Origin: SZUA-38 sp965212525
GTDB lineage: Bacteria; Pseudomonadota; Gammaproteobacteria; Xanthomonadales; SZUA-38
Length of the DNA stretch: 64,000 bases
Assembly (NCBI GenBank): GCA_965212525.1
Contig: CBDBVC010000043.1
Span: forward strand, 1-64,000
Reading direction: 5' to 3'
Both the position numbers and the translations under genes were made by a program. The notes under the pieces are model-generated. The model did not search any database. It saw nothing but the letters and a program-made list of their open reading frames with translations, and was not told the origin of the DNA. Below are positions 55,336 through 64,000 of this stretch, in pieces; the stretch's first letter is position 1, and every line of letters begins with the position of its first letter.

Positions 55336-56466
55336 TCAATCTTGTACTACAGGTTGCGGAATTCTATATGAATTTTGCAGCGCTGTCTGCTGGCAGTGCT
55401 CAGTGATGGTATCAATTTCCTGATCTGAAAACCCGGCTGAGTAGTAATCGGGAAGAGTCAATGCCTGTCCATAGTGCTGAATAACGGACTCGAATCCGTT
55501 ATGAGTAAGCTGGCAGTGATCCAGCACCTGCCTGATGACGCGTTCGGAGTCATCACACAGATCTTCATACCTGATCAGCAGGCACTGTCTGGCGATTGCA
55601 GGATCGTCAGTCAGCGCTTTCACATGACGGTAGACACTGTTCCAGTAGATCGCCCATCCAGTAATATCGTCACCGTGTTTCCAGGCAGTCGTGATGCGAT
55701 CATGATCGCCGTCAGACAGATTGATCGCAGTGCGCAGATTGCCAAACTCGAAATGACCGGAAGCAGCCAGCTGGTGGGTAACGCGTCTGCTTTGACGACT
55801 GCTGTCATCCTCCGAAAAGGAAAACAGCCGGTGCTGTTTCTGAAGAGATGCTATGTGATCAACCGGATTACGGATAAGGATCACAAAACGGGCATCAGAA
55901 AACAGTTTCAAGAGGTAGCGGATGCGACTGATGTTGTAATTGCCCTTGCTCAGGTATCTGTCGGCCTTGCGCACCATCAACAGTTTCCGCAGATGGTCAC
56001 GGTAGAACGCTTCGAACTTCGGATTAGAGGTAGTCTCGTCCAGAATCTCACTGGACTCATCTAGGTGCAGCTGGTCGAAAAACTGCATCCAGATCACTTC
56101 CTCGATGGCTTCAGGGCTGTCCTCGGTCACCTGGATTCTGTCGCCATGGGCCCGTTCAGTGGGTTCGGCTTTCATCGACCAGCGGCGCTGGCGCAGCCAG
56201 TTTTTCCAGTAGGGTGTGTAGGTGAAGGGAAAATCACTGTACCTGTGAGAGGTGAGATCAGAGTGCTGTTCCAGCAGTTCGGTCAATATGGTTGTACCCG
56301 ATCGGGCCAGCCCACAGACATAGATCGGCCGATCGATTCCAGCGGAATCGATCTCTTCCCGTAGCAACCGGCTCTCAAGATTTCCGGCATGGCGCCAGAA
56401 ACCTCTGGTTGCCCTGAACAGCCGTGTCTGCCAGTAGAGTGAGGATGGTACTCTGATCCGGCTCAT
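55336..56466 (-). CDS. sulfotransferase family protein
   Basis: 376 residues. The PAPS 5'-phosphosulfate loop is YVCGLARSGTTILTELLEQH (about 49-68), and the 3'-phosphate segment is RFVILIRNPVDHIASLQKQHRLF (about 195-217). The late LIRYEDLCDDSERVIRQVLDH is also typical. It transfers sulfate from PAPS to a hydroxyl on a carbohydrate, lipid or protein; the acceptor is unknown. No signal peptide, so it acts in the cytoplasm. It lies 18 nt after the phosphodiesterase gene in the operon, suggesting sulfation of a surface or lipid-linked product. Confidence 0.87.
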   Translation of the reverse strand: MSRIRVPSSLYWQTRLFRATRGFWRHAGNLESRLLREEIDSAGIDRPIYVCGLARSGTTILTELLEQHSDLTSHRYSDFPFTYTPYWKNWLRQRRWSMKAEPTERAHGDRIQVTEDSPEAIEEVIWMQFFDQLHLDESSEILDETTSNPKFEAFYRDHLRKLLMVRKADRYLSKGNYNISRIRYLLKLFSDARFVILIRNPVDHIASLQKQHRLFSFSEDDSSRQSRRVTHQLAASGHFEFGNLRTAINLSDGDHDRITTAWKHGDDITGWAIYWNSVYRHVKALTDDPAIARQCLLIRYEDLCDDSERVIRQVLDHCQLTHNGFESVIQHYGQALTLPDYYSAGFSDQEIDTITEHCQQTALQNSYRIPQPVVQD

Positions 56467-56484
56467 CTCGATATGAGTCTGGTT

Positions 56485-58392
56485 TCAGTGAGATACACGG
56501 ATCACGTGTTCTGCAATCTGTTCAATGGAGGCCGGGAGACTCTCATCCGGGTGTGACATGAGCAGGATTCCGGGCACTTCATCGGCAGCGATACAGTGAT
56601 CGCCGCTCCATTTGCCCAGATTGTCATGCACCAGATCAGAACCGATGGCGCCGATCGCCGTCTGCCACGAGGCACGGTAACCCTTGTGGTAGCCAATCAC
56701 CAGATCCGGTGCGTCACCATTACTGTTGCCCGGGTAGATTTCCTGACCTTGATAGATCGTTTTGATCACGTCGCTGGATTTTTCCTCATCACGAAACGTC
56801 AGCAGTTCGCTGGACAACTGTGCTAGCAGTGCTTTTGATTCTTCGGGTGTAACAGTGCCGGCTGATTCACGTCCGATCTGATTGACATAGAGACCGTTAA
56901 GTCCCACAGCGTAGGCTCGGGTACGACTCCAGTCGACACTGCTGAATGCAGGCTGGTCAGGGTCGCCGCCCGTTTCAAGGTGCATGTAACCGTTCTCAAC
57001 CAGCCAGCGGTTCAGGTTGACGGCTCGCCTGAATGGAGCAAAGCCATGATCACTGACCACAATCAGCTTGTCCTCGGGCTGGAGAGAATCCATTGTCTGG
57101 CCAAGAATTCGATCAGCTTCCTGATATATCCATTCGATAGCCCCATTGACTTCAGCGTTGCCGGGTTCATGCAGCGGATGTTCGGGGTCAATGCCGCGAT
57201 AGAACATGTGACTCACCCTGTCGGTCTGTACAAAGACGCTGATCAGCAGTTCACTGTCTCGGCGTGAGAGGGCGTCGAAGAACATGTGTTCCCGTTCAGC
57301 CAGGGTTGTTCTGATCACTTCCAGAAAGCCCTTGTCGGACAGATGGCCAGAATTCAGAGACCAGGTTTCCTCTGGCATGCCAATGGTATGGTACATGCCG
57401 ATCTGATCAGCCAGGTCACTGGCATAGTCATCGGGTGAACTGATCGGAACCGCAGGACTGGTCGGGTCTATATGGATCGGTGTCACATAGACCTTGAGAT
57501 CGGGGTAAGACTCGATCAGGTGAAATCTGACCATCCCATCGAGACTGGACCAGAGAAAATAGGGGAACGAGACGGGAACCCAGTCTGACCATTCACCCGG
57601 TTGCATGTTGAACACCTGATCATCAAGATCGAAACGTATCCCATCGCCATCAGGCTGAATGGTCAATGGGAGTTCTATGGCACTCACATCGGGTTTGAGT
57701 GGATGCGGTGGTCCCTTGAGCGTGGTGCTGACAAGACCGGTTCGATCAGGTCTGACACGGGTCGTCTGTCCGTTACTGCCCGATTGTCCGGCAGCAGTCG
57801 TGCTGTAGTAGAAATAGGTGCCCTGTGTACCCAGCAGGTCAGGCACGCCCATTCCCGACATCATGCGATAAATGGGCTCAGGTGGGTAGCTGACCGGTAC
57901 CCGCAGCACGGAAGCGCGTTTTCCCTGCTGCTCTACTTTCCCCCAGAGTGTTTCACCCTGGCGCCGATTGATGACCTGTGCCTCATCGAGCGGAAACTCC
58001 AGCCCAAACAGTGAGAGATGAGATTCCGGTTGGGTTGTTTCTGCGATGGAGAATGCCGGCTGATAGCTGGCAGCGTCTCTGCGCAGGAAATCATAGATAC
58101 CGTGATCACCCGGTGATGTGCCGGTGGCGAACGATGACCATGCTACCGGTGATTGTGGGGGCACGGTCGTCTGTAGTGGGCCGAAGTGGCCGCGAGAGGC
58201 CAGCTCGGAGAAGTTGGGCAATGTGCCGGCATCCATCATTTGTCGCGTGAGCTCGAAATCCATGCCGTCAAAACCAATGATGATGGTGCGCTCAGTGGCC
58301 AGCGGTTGTGGCCGCTCAAACAGGCCCATATAGTAAGCAGTGCCTGTCACTGCGAGCAATGCTGCGGAAATCAGGAGTGTTTTCTTCAGCAT
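56485..58392 (-). CDS. type I phosphodiesterase / alkaline phosphatase-fold protein, membrane-anchored
   Basis: 635 residues from ATG 58392 (MLKKTLLISAALLAVTGTAYYMGLF, a signal anchor). The alkaline-phosphatase-superfamily metal site is visible: IIIGFDGMDFEL (first Asp), the nucleophile region PPQSPVAWSSFATGTSPGDHG, QTDRVSHMFY (His/Asp), and VVSDHGFAPF (Asp-His). This fits PF01663-like nucleotide pyrophosphatase/phosphodiesterases acting in the periplasm. Substrate unknown; a phospholipid or polymer-linked phosphoester is possible. It sits between the C25 peptidase (157 nt) and the sulfotransferase (18 nt). Confidence 0.83.
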   Translation of the reverse strand: MLKKTLLISAALLAVTGTAYYMGLFERPQPLATERTIIIGFDGMDFELTRQMMDAGTLPNFSELASRGHFGPLQTTVPPQSPVAWSSFATGTSPGDHGIYDFLRRDAASYQPAFSIAETTQPESHLSLFGLEFPLDEAQVINRRQGETLWGKVEQQGKRASVLRVPVSYPPEPIYRMMSGMGVPDLLGTQGTYFYYSTTAAGQSGSNGQTTRVRPDRTGLVSTTLKGPPHPLKPDVSAIELPLTIQPDGDGIRFDLDDQVFNMQPGEWSDWVPVSFPYFLWSSLDGMVRFHLIESYPDLKVYVTPIHIDPTSPAVPISSPDDYASDLADQIGMYHTIGMPEETWSLNSGHLSDKGFLEVIRTTLAEREHMFFDALSRRDSELLISVFVQTDRVSHMFYRGIDPEHPLHEPGNAEVNGAIEWIYQEADRILGQTMDSLQPEDKLIVVSDHGFAPFRRAVNLNRWLVENGYMHLETGGDPDQPAFSSVDWSRTRAYAVGLNGLYVNQIGRESAGTVTPEESKALLAQLSSELLTFRDEEKSSDVIKTIYQGQEIYPGNSNGDAPDLVIGYHKGYRASWQTAIGAIGSDLVHDNLGKWSGDHCIAADEVPGILLMSHPDESLPASIEQIAEHVIRVSH

Positions 58393-58549
58393 GTCATGGG
58401 GCCCCTGAGCAGGCATGCCCACGATCTGGAACACAATCGGGAGTTCATAGTGACGAGATATCGGTTTGATTCAGGACAATTAACGATTATCCCAGAAATT
58501 TCCTGGCGGGTCAGCGTTTGAGCGGCGCTTCATGCCGGCGTTGTGTGAA

Positions 58550-61042
58550 CTAGAGCGAAATCTCGCCGATGGCGTCGGTCTGACGACCTTCATCCCATGC
58601 ATAGATCTTGACTCGAGTAATTGTTCCCGAATCTGATTCAGGAATCCTGATGCGATTTTTCTTCTTGCGGAATTTCAGGCGCTCTGTGCTCAGAAGCTGA
58701 TTGTCATCATCAAGCCAGGTGACGGTCATCTCACCCTTGAATCTGCGCAGGGGTCGATAAACCTGAATAGACTCTCCGCTGATGCGTTCGATCTGCAGGG
58801 AGTGTTCGGGTACAGCCAGTCGCAGGGCCGGATCTCCCATCAGGTTATACAGGGCATTCATGGTCGGGTTGCCGTGAGTCTGTTTCACCTGTCTGATCGT
58901 CTCGCCGATTGTCTGAGAGCCGAAGGAAGCGCTGAACAGGGCTTCGCTGAATCGTCTGGCCGGACTGTTTCTTGCAGAAGCAGACAGTACCGCAATGGCG
59001 CCGCGATCAGGTAGCCTGAGAAATTTTTCCGCCAGGGAGTCAGCATTGGGATGGTCAAATGGTCCGGTATTGCAGGTCATGCTCAGTATCAGTGGCAAGC
59101 GGGTATTGGCCTGCAACATATCGATCTGTTCCAGATCGAAGAAACCGGCACTGTCGACGATATTACCCGCACCGGTCTGCCACATGTAGCGGCCGCCATG
59201 ACCATAGAAACTGACAATCAGCTGGCCATCATCGAAGGCCTGTCGAATATCGCCCAGGCGTGCATCGTGGTTGCGTGAATCCGAACCAATACCATCGACA
59301 TGGAAGCCGCTGTCCTCCACCGTGCTGCTCAGTCGTGCATTACGGGTGATATGTTCGGCAACCTGATCATTGATGGTATACGCACGACTTCGCCAGGGAC
59401 CGACTGTATTCTCACGCAAGTAACGAATGGTCTTGTCCACGATACCTTCGAGCTCGGTAACACTCACAACCGGAAAGCGTCCCACAGCGACATCAGGACC
59501 CTCGACTGAATCCAGTTCCGCGAAGGCGGCATCACTGGCTGCCGGGCCGTGCTGGGTCAGAAACTGCCAGCTCGGAATCAGGTTCCGCTGAACGAACTGG
59601 TCGCTGTCCATTCCAGGTTTGCTGAACCAGCTGGCGTCACCAGCCAGCAGAACCCAGCGCAGCACGGGTTGCTCCTGCATTGCATAGACATGCTTCAGGA
59701 ACGTACTGATGGCATTTGGGTGCACATGACCATGATTGAACTGATCATACAGTGAGTCGACATTGACGATCCTGACAGACAATCCATTGTTGCGGTGAAA
59801 TTCTGCCAGCGGTTTTATTGCATCCTGCAGTGACGGGTGGGTGATCATCAGATAGTCGACCTGATGCAAATCTGCCAGGACGTCACTTGATGTACTCAAT
59901 CCGATGCTGTCAGGCTCGAGGAACGCGGCATCCTGCACCAGCCAGAAGGCGGATGACGGGTTTTCCGGTGATAGCACGTGTCGGCTAGCCGCCTGCAACT
60001 GTGGGGTAGCTGAACGGGACATGATCGACCTGCCACCATCGACGGGGAAGTAATCGATGCGACTGACATCACTGATGATACTGATGTCGCTTGCCGATGA
60101 GGATTGAACAGGCATCAGTCTGACCTGGGGTTCTTCACGATCGAGCCGTCCATGACGAAATGTCTCAATCTCCATCCAGTCCAGGTATACGATGTCGATG
60201 ACCGGCGGGCTATTCTCATCGGAACTGTCTGAAGGGCGCTGAACCACATTCAGGCTGAGTCTGTTGCTGCCGTTGCTTGTCAGAACATCGTCAGGTACTT
60301 CAATCTCGATCACATGTCGCTGCTTGTCATTCCACTGCGCCTGCCCGATGTGAACATCGTTCAGCCGTATATCGACAACATGGTCCGGATCGTTGCTGGA
60401 CACCCGATTCGGATCAGACCAGCCAAGAAACGCCAATGTCAGGACAGCACGAGTATCATCGTGTTCATCAGACAGGTCGACGGTTTCGAATTCATGCACA
60501 AACGGGTTGGGGTTGGCACTGGACAGTTTTCCCCAGTACCAGAATTCACTCTCGTCTCCGAATGCCTTTGTCAGCGGAGCATACAGAATGTCTCGCTCGG
60601 CGTGATGGTTTTGCTGAAGATGAACACAGCACGATGTGGTGATGTCGTCTGACATCTGATTCAGAGTCGTGTTCGTGACATTCGCCTGATCAGCATCTGA
60701 ATCGACTGTCAGCCAGTAGACACCGGTGTCGGCATATTCATGAAAGAAACGATTCTCACCCCTTGCCTGGTGGCCAATGAACGACAGCGTATCTCCCGGA
60801 CCAAAAACCTCATCCGTGTCATCACGCCAGATCGGAACGTTTTCACCCATGCTGCTCAACGAGAGACTGGCGTAGTGAATGGGCTGCTTGAGTCCGGCAG
60901 TCATCATCGCCTCATGACTGATACGATAGACACCGTCTTGTGACAATTCGATGCGGAATGTCTGTGCTGCCGCAGCAACGCCACAGAATGCAGTCAGGGT
61001 CAGGATGACTAGGATATGGCTGGTGCTGAAGCGTAGGCGCAT
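58550..61042 (-). CDS. C25 (gingipain/PorU-like) cysteine peptidase
   Basis: 830 residues with a signal peptide (TSHILVILTLTAFCGVAAAA). The first ~110 residues (FRIELSQDGVYRISHEAMMTAGL, GPGDTLSFIGHQARG, YADTGVYWLTV) resemble the N-terminal domain of PorU-type sortases. The C25 domain spans about 390-740. The catalytic His is in LIVSFYGHGG and the Cys in LILSMTCNTGPFDHP, then RGAIAVLSASARNSPA. An immunoglobulin-like end (VTWLDDDNQLLSTERLKFRKKKNRIRIPE) follows. No C-terminal sorting signal is seen. C25 enzymes include the type IX sortase PorU; here the neighbours are IPTL-CTERM proteins instead. An intrinsic terminator lies just upstream of its start. Confidence 0.82.
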   Translation of the reverse strand: MRLRFSTSHILVILTLTAFCGVAAAAQTFRIELSQDGVYRISHEAMMTAGLKQPIHYASLSLSSMGENVPIWRDDTDEVFGPGDTLSFIGHQARGENRFFHEYADTGVYWLTVDSDADQANVTNTTLNQMSDDITTSCCVHLQQNHHAERDILYAPLTKAFGDESEFWYWGKLSSANPNPFVHEFETVDLSDEHDDTRAVLTLAFLGWSDPNRVSSNDPDHVVDIRLNDVHIGQAQWNDKQRHVIEIEVPDDVLTSNGSNRLSLNVVQRPSDSSDENSPPVIDIVYLDWMEIETFRHGRLDREEPQVRLMPVQSSSASDISIISDVSRIDYFPVDGGRSIMSRSATPQLQAASRHVLSPENPSSAFWLVQDAAFLEPDSIGLSTSSDVLADLHQVDYLMITHPSLQDAIKPLAEFHRNNGLSVRIVNVDSLYDQFNHGHVHPNAISTFLKHVYAMQEQPVLRWVLLAGDASWFSKPGMDSDQFVQRNLIPSWQFLTQHGPAASDAAFAELDSVEGPDVAVGRFPVVSVTELEGIVDKTIRYLRENTVGPWRSRAYTINDQVAEHITRNARLSSTVEDSGFHVDGIGSDSRNHDARLGDIRQAFDDGQLIVSFYGHGGRYMWQTGAGNIVDSAGFFDLEQIDMLQANTRLPLILSMTCNTGPFDHPNADSLAEKFLRLPDRGAIAVLSASARNSPARRFSEALFSASFGSQTIGETIRQVKQTHGNPTMNALYNLMGDPALRLAVPEHSLQIERISGESIQVYRPLRRFKGEMTVTWLDDDNQLLSTERLKFRKKKNRIRIPESDSGTITRVKIYAWDEGRQTDAIGEISL

Positions 61043-61060
61043 GGAGTGGAAAGCCTGACT

Positions 61061-61086
61061 AAAAAAAAGGGGCGATTTATCGCCCC
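61061..61086 (-). terminator. intrinsic terminator between the DUF11 gene and the C25 operon
   Basis: On the minus strand GGGGCGA-TAAA-TCGCCCC followed by eight T. It ends only 18 nt before the C25 start codon, leaving no room for a separate downstream promoter, so the peptidase operon probably depends on readthrough. Confidence 0.9.
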
Positions 61087-61116
61087 TTTCTATCTTGATG
61101 TCTGATTAAGTCTGGA

Positions 61117-61698
61117 TCAGAGCTTCTGACCAGCCTTTCTGAAGTGCCAGACTGCAACTGTCGCGACCAGCATCAGCAGCAGGATCAGAGCCCATTGTGC
61201 ATTGGCCGGAACCTGGTTGGGGGCAAAGATCAGCAGGGTGCCGTCTGTTCCTGCGTCGTTGGCAGGAGTCGGGTCCATGGCAGCTGACGAGATCGATGCT
61301 GTGTTGGACAGGTTGCCCGAAGCCATCGGATCGATGTCGCATACTGCGGTGTAGACAACTGATCCACCGTTGACCAGATCAACCATGGTGTCGTTGAGAT
61401 TGCCCATAACTGGGCCTGCAGTACAGGCATTAGGCGGCGTGGCTGCGCAGGTTGTTGAGCAGTTCATCAGTGCTGCCGGGAAAGTATCCACGACGGTTGC
61501 ACCCGTAACATCATCGGGACCGGCATTGGAGGCCGTGATCGTGTAGGTCAGTTGGCCGCCCGGGGTAGCTGTTGAAACATTGTCGGTCTTGGTGATTGAC
61601 AAGTCGGCAGTCAGGGCACCGGCAAAGGTTGCAACATTCGCTGTCAACGCACAAAGCCCCAAAAACAATACAGCGCGCAATTTTTTACAATGATTCAT
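61117..61698 (-). CDS. small secreted DUF11 protein with IPTL-CTERM-like signal
   Basis: 193 residues: signal peptide (LRAVLFLGLCALTANVATFAGA), one DUF11 domain (about 30-145; DLSITKTDNVSTATPGGQLTYTITASNAGPDDVTGATVVDTFP), with three Cys pairs in the loop (NCSTTCAATPPNACTAG), a short linker, and a C-terminal VPANAQWALILLLMLVATVAVWHFRKAG. The last part is a variant of the IPTL-xxWG sorting signal (V-P-x4-W-A-L-I, helix, basic end). It is likely an abundant surface protein. The C25 operon starts beyond a terminator downstream. Confidence 0.82.
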   Translation of the reverse strand: MNHCKKLRAVLFLGLCALTANVATFAGALTADLSITKTDNVSTATPGGQLTYTITASNAGPDDVTGATVVDTFPAALMNCSTTCAATPPNACTAGPVMGNLNDTMVDLVNGGSVVYTAVCDIDPMASGNLSNTASISSAAMDPTPANDAGTDGTLLIFAPNQVPANAQWALILLLMLVATVAVWHFRKAGQKL

Positions 61699-62069
61699 AG
61701 CCTTTTTCCCGATCCTGCGTCAGCACAGGATTATTATTGATGTGAAACACACGAAAGCGCATGGCTTTCCATCACTCAGTTGCCGTTATGCTGTGTCTGG
61801 CAATGCCTGGTGCAGTTCATCCAGCTGGTGAACATTGTGCAGTCTTGTCATTCCAGTTAATGATTCAACTGCTCAACAGCACAAACGATCTAACTTCATG
61901 TATCGATAACGATTTAACGGTAAGTTGTAGTGCGAACTCTGACCTGTCTGGTATGTTTTTCCATGCAGGCTCAACTTCGTGTCGATCGATACTCTCCTCA
62001 GTGCCATATCATTACTCATTTGACGCCTAAAAACAACTGAACAGCCGAACAATTGCGTTAAAAATCTGT
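61699..62069 (-). promoter_or_regulatory. intergenic region upstream of the DUF11 gene
   Basis: 371 bp. A plus-strand frame at 61761-62030 has no ribosome site or recognisable protein and is not called. Strongly AT-rich near 61699-61740 and 62030-62060, as expected for a promoter of the DUF11 gene. No clear operator is seen. Confidence 0.4.
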
Positions 62070-64000
62070 TCATTGCTGATTTTTGACCACTGAGGATGAC
62101 AGCAACTGCTTCAATCGTGATGCTTCATCACTTTCGATCTGGTCACTGTTGAGCAGACGGTTGACAATTGACTCTGTTGCCGGGCCAAATCGTTGCTGCA
62201 GTCTGTCGTTGCGTGAAAACAGCATTGCAAGCTCATTGAGGCTTGCAATTGCGGTGTCCGTGAATTCCGACTGTGTCGCCAGACTGGCACGTAATAACAG
62301 CAGACTGGGCTGCATCTGCATGGCCAGCAAGTTATCAATCATTTTCAACGCCTGTCTGTGTTCATCAGCCGAATCACTCAGTTGCCGCCAGGAAATGCGT
62401 AGTCGAACAGCGGCACGGTACAATGGGTGTGTCACAGAGATTCCGGAAAGGTTCTGGTCGAGCAGCTTGAGTTCTTGGATCTGGTTTAGTCGAAGATTCA
62501 CCATCCCATCAATGATCAGAGAGGGGACCGGGTTCTGTGAAAGCTGCTCAATCAGAGCAGGGCTCGCGGTTCTCTCCAGAACGGATTGAGGGTCAATCAG
62601 GAACAAGGCACACATGCTTTCAGATTGAGTTGGCTGACGTCTGAATAACAGGCGTAGTGTCTGTTTTGCCTGTCGTTTCATGTCCGGAATTTCCAGACCG
62701 ATCAGCGCCATGGCGGTCTGTTGTCTGACAGGGTCACTGATGTGACTGGCAAGATATTTGGCTCTTTGAAATGCATTCTGCTGGATTAACCGCCTGATGA
62801 TGTACAGATCATCACGCTGATTGATAGTCGAAAGCATGGGATCAAATTCAGCCAGCATGCTCTGTGGATTTGCCGCGAATCCAGAATTTGACAGTACTCT
62901 GGGTGAACGCATCTGCATCAGATTCTTGCCATCGGTACTGATCTGCGCGGACCCTGCAAAGTCCCTGGCGGACTCGGAATCCAGCCGTCGAGCCAGTTCC
63001 AGATCAAACCAGCCATTGATGCCCAGCAACTGCCAGGGTTCAGGGTGTAGCAGCATTTGCTGATTCAACTGCGTAGCAGCATTGGCCTGTCTGGATGCAA
63101 TGAACACCAGTCCACTGCCCGAATTGGGCTGATAGAGCTCGACGTGTTCGAACGAGGTCTGCAATGTTTTCAGCAGTGTCTGTAACAAGGATTCATCGAG
63201 GTACTGGATACCGATCCACTGAACATAGACACCGTCATCTGACAATCGCTCTCTGACCAGTGAAAAGAACTCCCGCGTGAACAGATGTGAAGCGGCAGAC
63301 GTCCAGGGGTGTGAGGGTTGTGACACGACGATGTCAAATCGATTGTCAGTCGCCTTGAGTGCACTGCGTGCATCATTGACATGCACGCTTACTCTGGTAT
63401 CGGCGAGCGGATCTTCCTCGCGCCAACGTGCCACCTTCTCGTTGGCCCTGATCACAGCTGGCTCGAGCTCGATCACGTCAATGTCAGACAGGCTCTCGGG
63501 TGCAGCGGCAACACTGATGCCGGCACCGAAACCGATGATCAGCATGCGTCTGGCATCAGGACGGATTTCAACAGGCAGCATAGTCAGCCAGCGTGCCAGG
63601 CCATAACGGCTAAGACGAGCACCACGTTTCTGAATAACAGACTCGGGAAGGCCGTTGGTTGTCAGTCTGAGATCACCTGCCGGGTCTGTCAGCAGCATGA
63701 CGGTGGCACTGCGACCAGTCTCGAAATATTCGACAACGCCCTCGTTCCTGCCAGTCAATGGTGAGTTCTTGAGCAGCTGCCAGGGTGTGTTTAATGGCAT
63801 CAGTGCCAGCGCCATCATCAGGCCAACTGCAGTGATCCCGACGGCACGTTTAACCGGTCTGACAATGACGGCAGTGAACAGTGCCAGAAACAGACTGCAG
63901 AACAGCAGCAACCGTGTTGACTCCGCAAACTGCAGGTTGGGCAACAGTACAAATCCACAGATAACGGCACCGAAGATTGCACCAACCGTGTTCCATGCGT
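62070..64000 (-). CDS. membrane-anchored spermidine-synthase-like protein, 5' end beyond window
   Basis: At least 643 codons; the frame is open to the right edge with AWNTVGAIFGAVICGFVLLP upstream of the first TTG, so the true start is outside. The N-terminal part is membrane helices of the kind fused to spermidine synthases. A methyltransferase-like domain follows (LIIGFGAGISVAAAPES, DVIELEPAVI, DARSALKATDNRFDIVVSQPSHPW, FFSLVRERLSDDGVYVQWI). The remaining ~300 residues are alpha-helical and repeat-like. True polyamine synthesis is doubtful: such fused proteins have no proven substrate. Upstream of the DUF11 gene on the same strand. Confidence 0.8.
   Translation of the reverse strand, partial: AWNTVGAIFGAVICGFVLLPNLQFAESTRLLLFCSLFLALFTAVIVRPVKRAVGITAVGLMMALALMPLNTPWQLLKNSPLTGRNEGVVEYFETGRSATVMLLTDPAGDLRLTTNGLPESVIQKRGARLSRYGLARWLTMLPVEIRPDARRMLIIGFGAGISVAAAPESLSDIDVIELEPAVIRANEKVARWREEDPLADTRVSVHVNDARSALKATDNRFDIVVSQPSHPWTSAASHLFTREFFSLVRERLSDDGVYVQWIGIQYLDESLLQTLLKTLQTSFEHVELYQPNSGSGLVFIASRQANAATQLNQQMLLHPEPWQLLGINGWFDLELARRLDSESARDFAGSAQISTDGKNLMQMRSPRVLSNSGFAANPQSMLAEFDPMLSTINQRDDLYIIRRLIQQNAFQRAKYLASHISDPVRQQTAMALIGLEIPDMKRQAKQTLRLLFRRQPTQSESMCALFLIDPQSVLERTASPALIEQLSQNPVPSLIIDGMVNLRLNQIQELKLLDQNLSGISVTHPLYRAAVRLRISWRQLSDSADEHRQALKMIDNLLAMQMQPSLLLLRASLATQSEFTDTAIASLNELAMLFSRNDRLQQRFGPATESIVNRLLNSDQIESDEASRLKQLLSSSVVKNQQ

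Noticed and set aside
53006..61698. A type IX secretion system
   Set aside because: Only the C25 peptidase is PorU-like; no Por/Spr channel or motor genes and no type IX C-terminal domains are present.
61761..62030. A possible secreted small protein on the plus strand
   Set aside because: No Shine-Dalgarno, lies in the promoter region of the DUF11 gene, and composition is not convincing.

Overview
The window comes from a gammaproteobacterium of moderate GC content. A Xanthomonas-type acetylated arginine pathway (N-acetylornithine carbamoyltransferase, N-acetylcitrulline deacetylase, fused NAG kinase/synthase) places it near the Xanthomonadales. A pyrophosphate-centred energy module (pfp, K+-independent hppA, ppa beside adk) and IPTL-CTERM surface proteins fit a free-living, probably aquatic, relative. 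Species cannot be fixed by reading alone.

Layout. 1-2.7 kb: a PepSY membrane gene, mpl, a YIP1-like gene and a tusA-like gene, all carrying single-base (+1) frameshifts, most in homopolymers; this looks like poor sequence rather than biology. 2.7-7.6 kb: adk, pfp, hppA, ppa. 7.6-15 kb: DUF2333, an orphan ECF sigma factor, a PCMT-like methyltransferase followed by tolC, waaA, lpxL, radC. 15-24.8 kb: dut, a membrane-anchored phosphomannomutase/phosphoglucomutase, DUF4124, pyrE, a flotillin (yqiK/yqiJ) operon, xth, ampG. 24.8-37.4 kb: anmK, an M23 peptidase, tyrS, a Nudix hydrolase, a small lipoprotein, a very large Lhr-type helicase, ilvE, ptrB.

37.5-44.8 kb: six arginine genes (argF', argG, argE-like, argB/A fusion, argC, argH), all overlapping by 4-8 nt. 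They are preceded by a 41-codon leader ORF with a cluster of Arg codons, a 13-bp antiterminator and an intrinsic terminator, which together form a complete arginine attenuator. 44.8-50.9 kb: an rrn operon whose consensus promoter starts 9 nt after argH. It holds 16S, tRNA-Ile only, 23S and 5S. Helix 25 of the 23S gene carries an intervening sequence encoding an 81-aa GIY-YIG nuclease. 50.9-52.7 kb: tandem terminator repeats, one split by an IS3-family element.

53-64 kb: a putative cell-surface island. Two IPTL-CTERM/DUF11 proteins flank an operon for a C25 (gingipain/PorU-like) cysteine peptidase, a phosphodiesterase/alkaline-phosphatase-fold protein, a sulfotransferase, a 78-aa membrane protein and a membrane protein with EMC3/DUF106-like layout. 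A partial membrane-anchored spermidine-synthase-like gene runs off the right edge.

The strongest candidates for undescribed biology are the arginine attenuator, the GIY-YIG intervening sequence in 23S rRNA, and the IPTL-CTERM/C25 peptidase island with a terminator between surface protein and peptidase.
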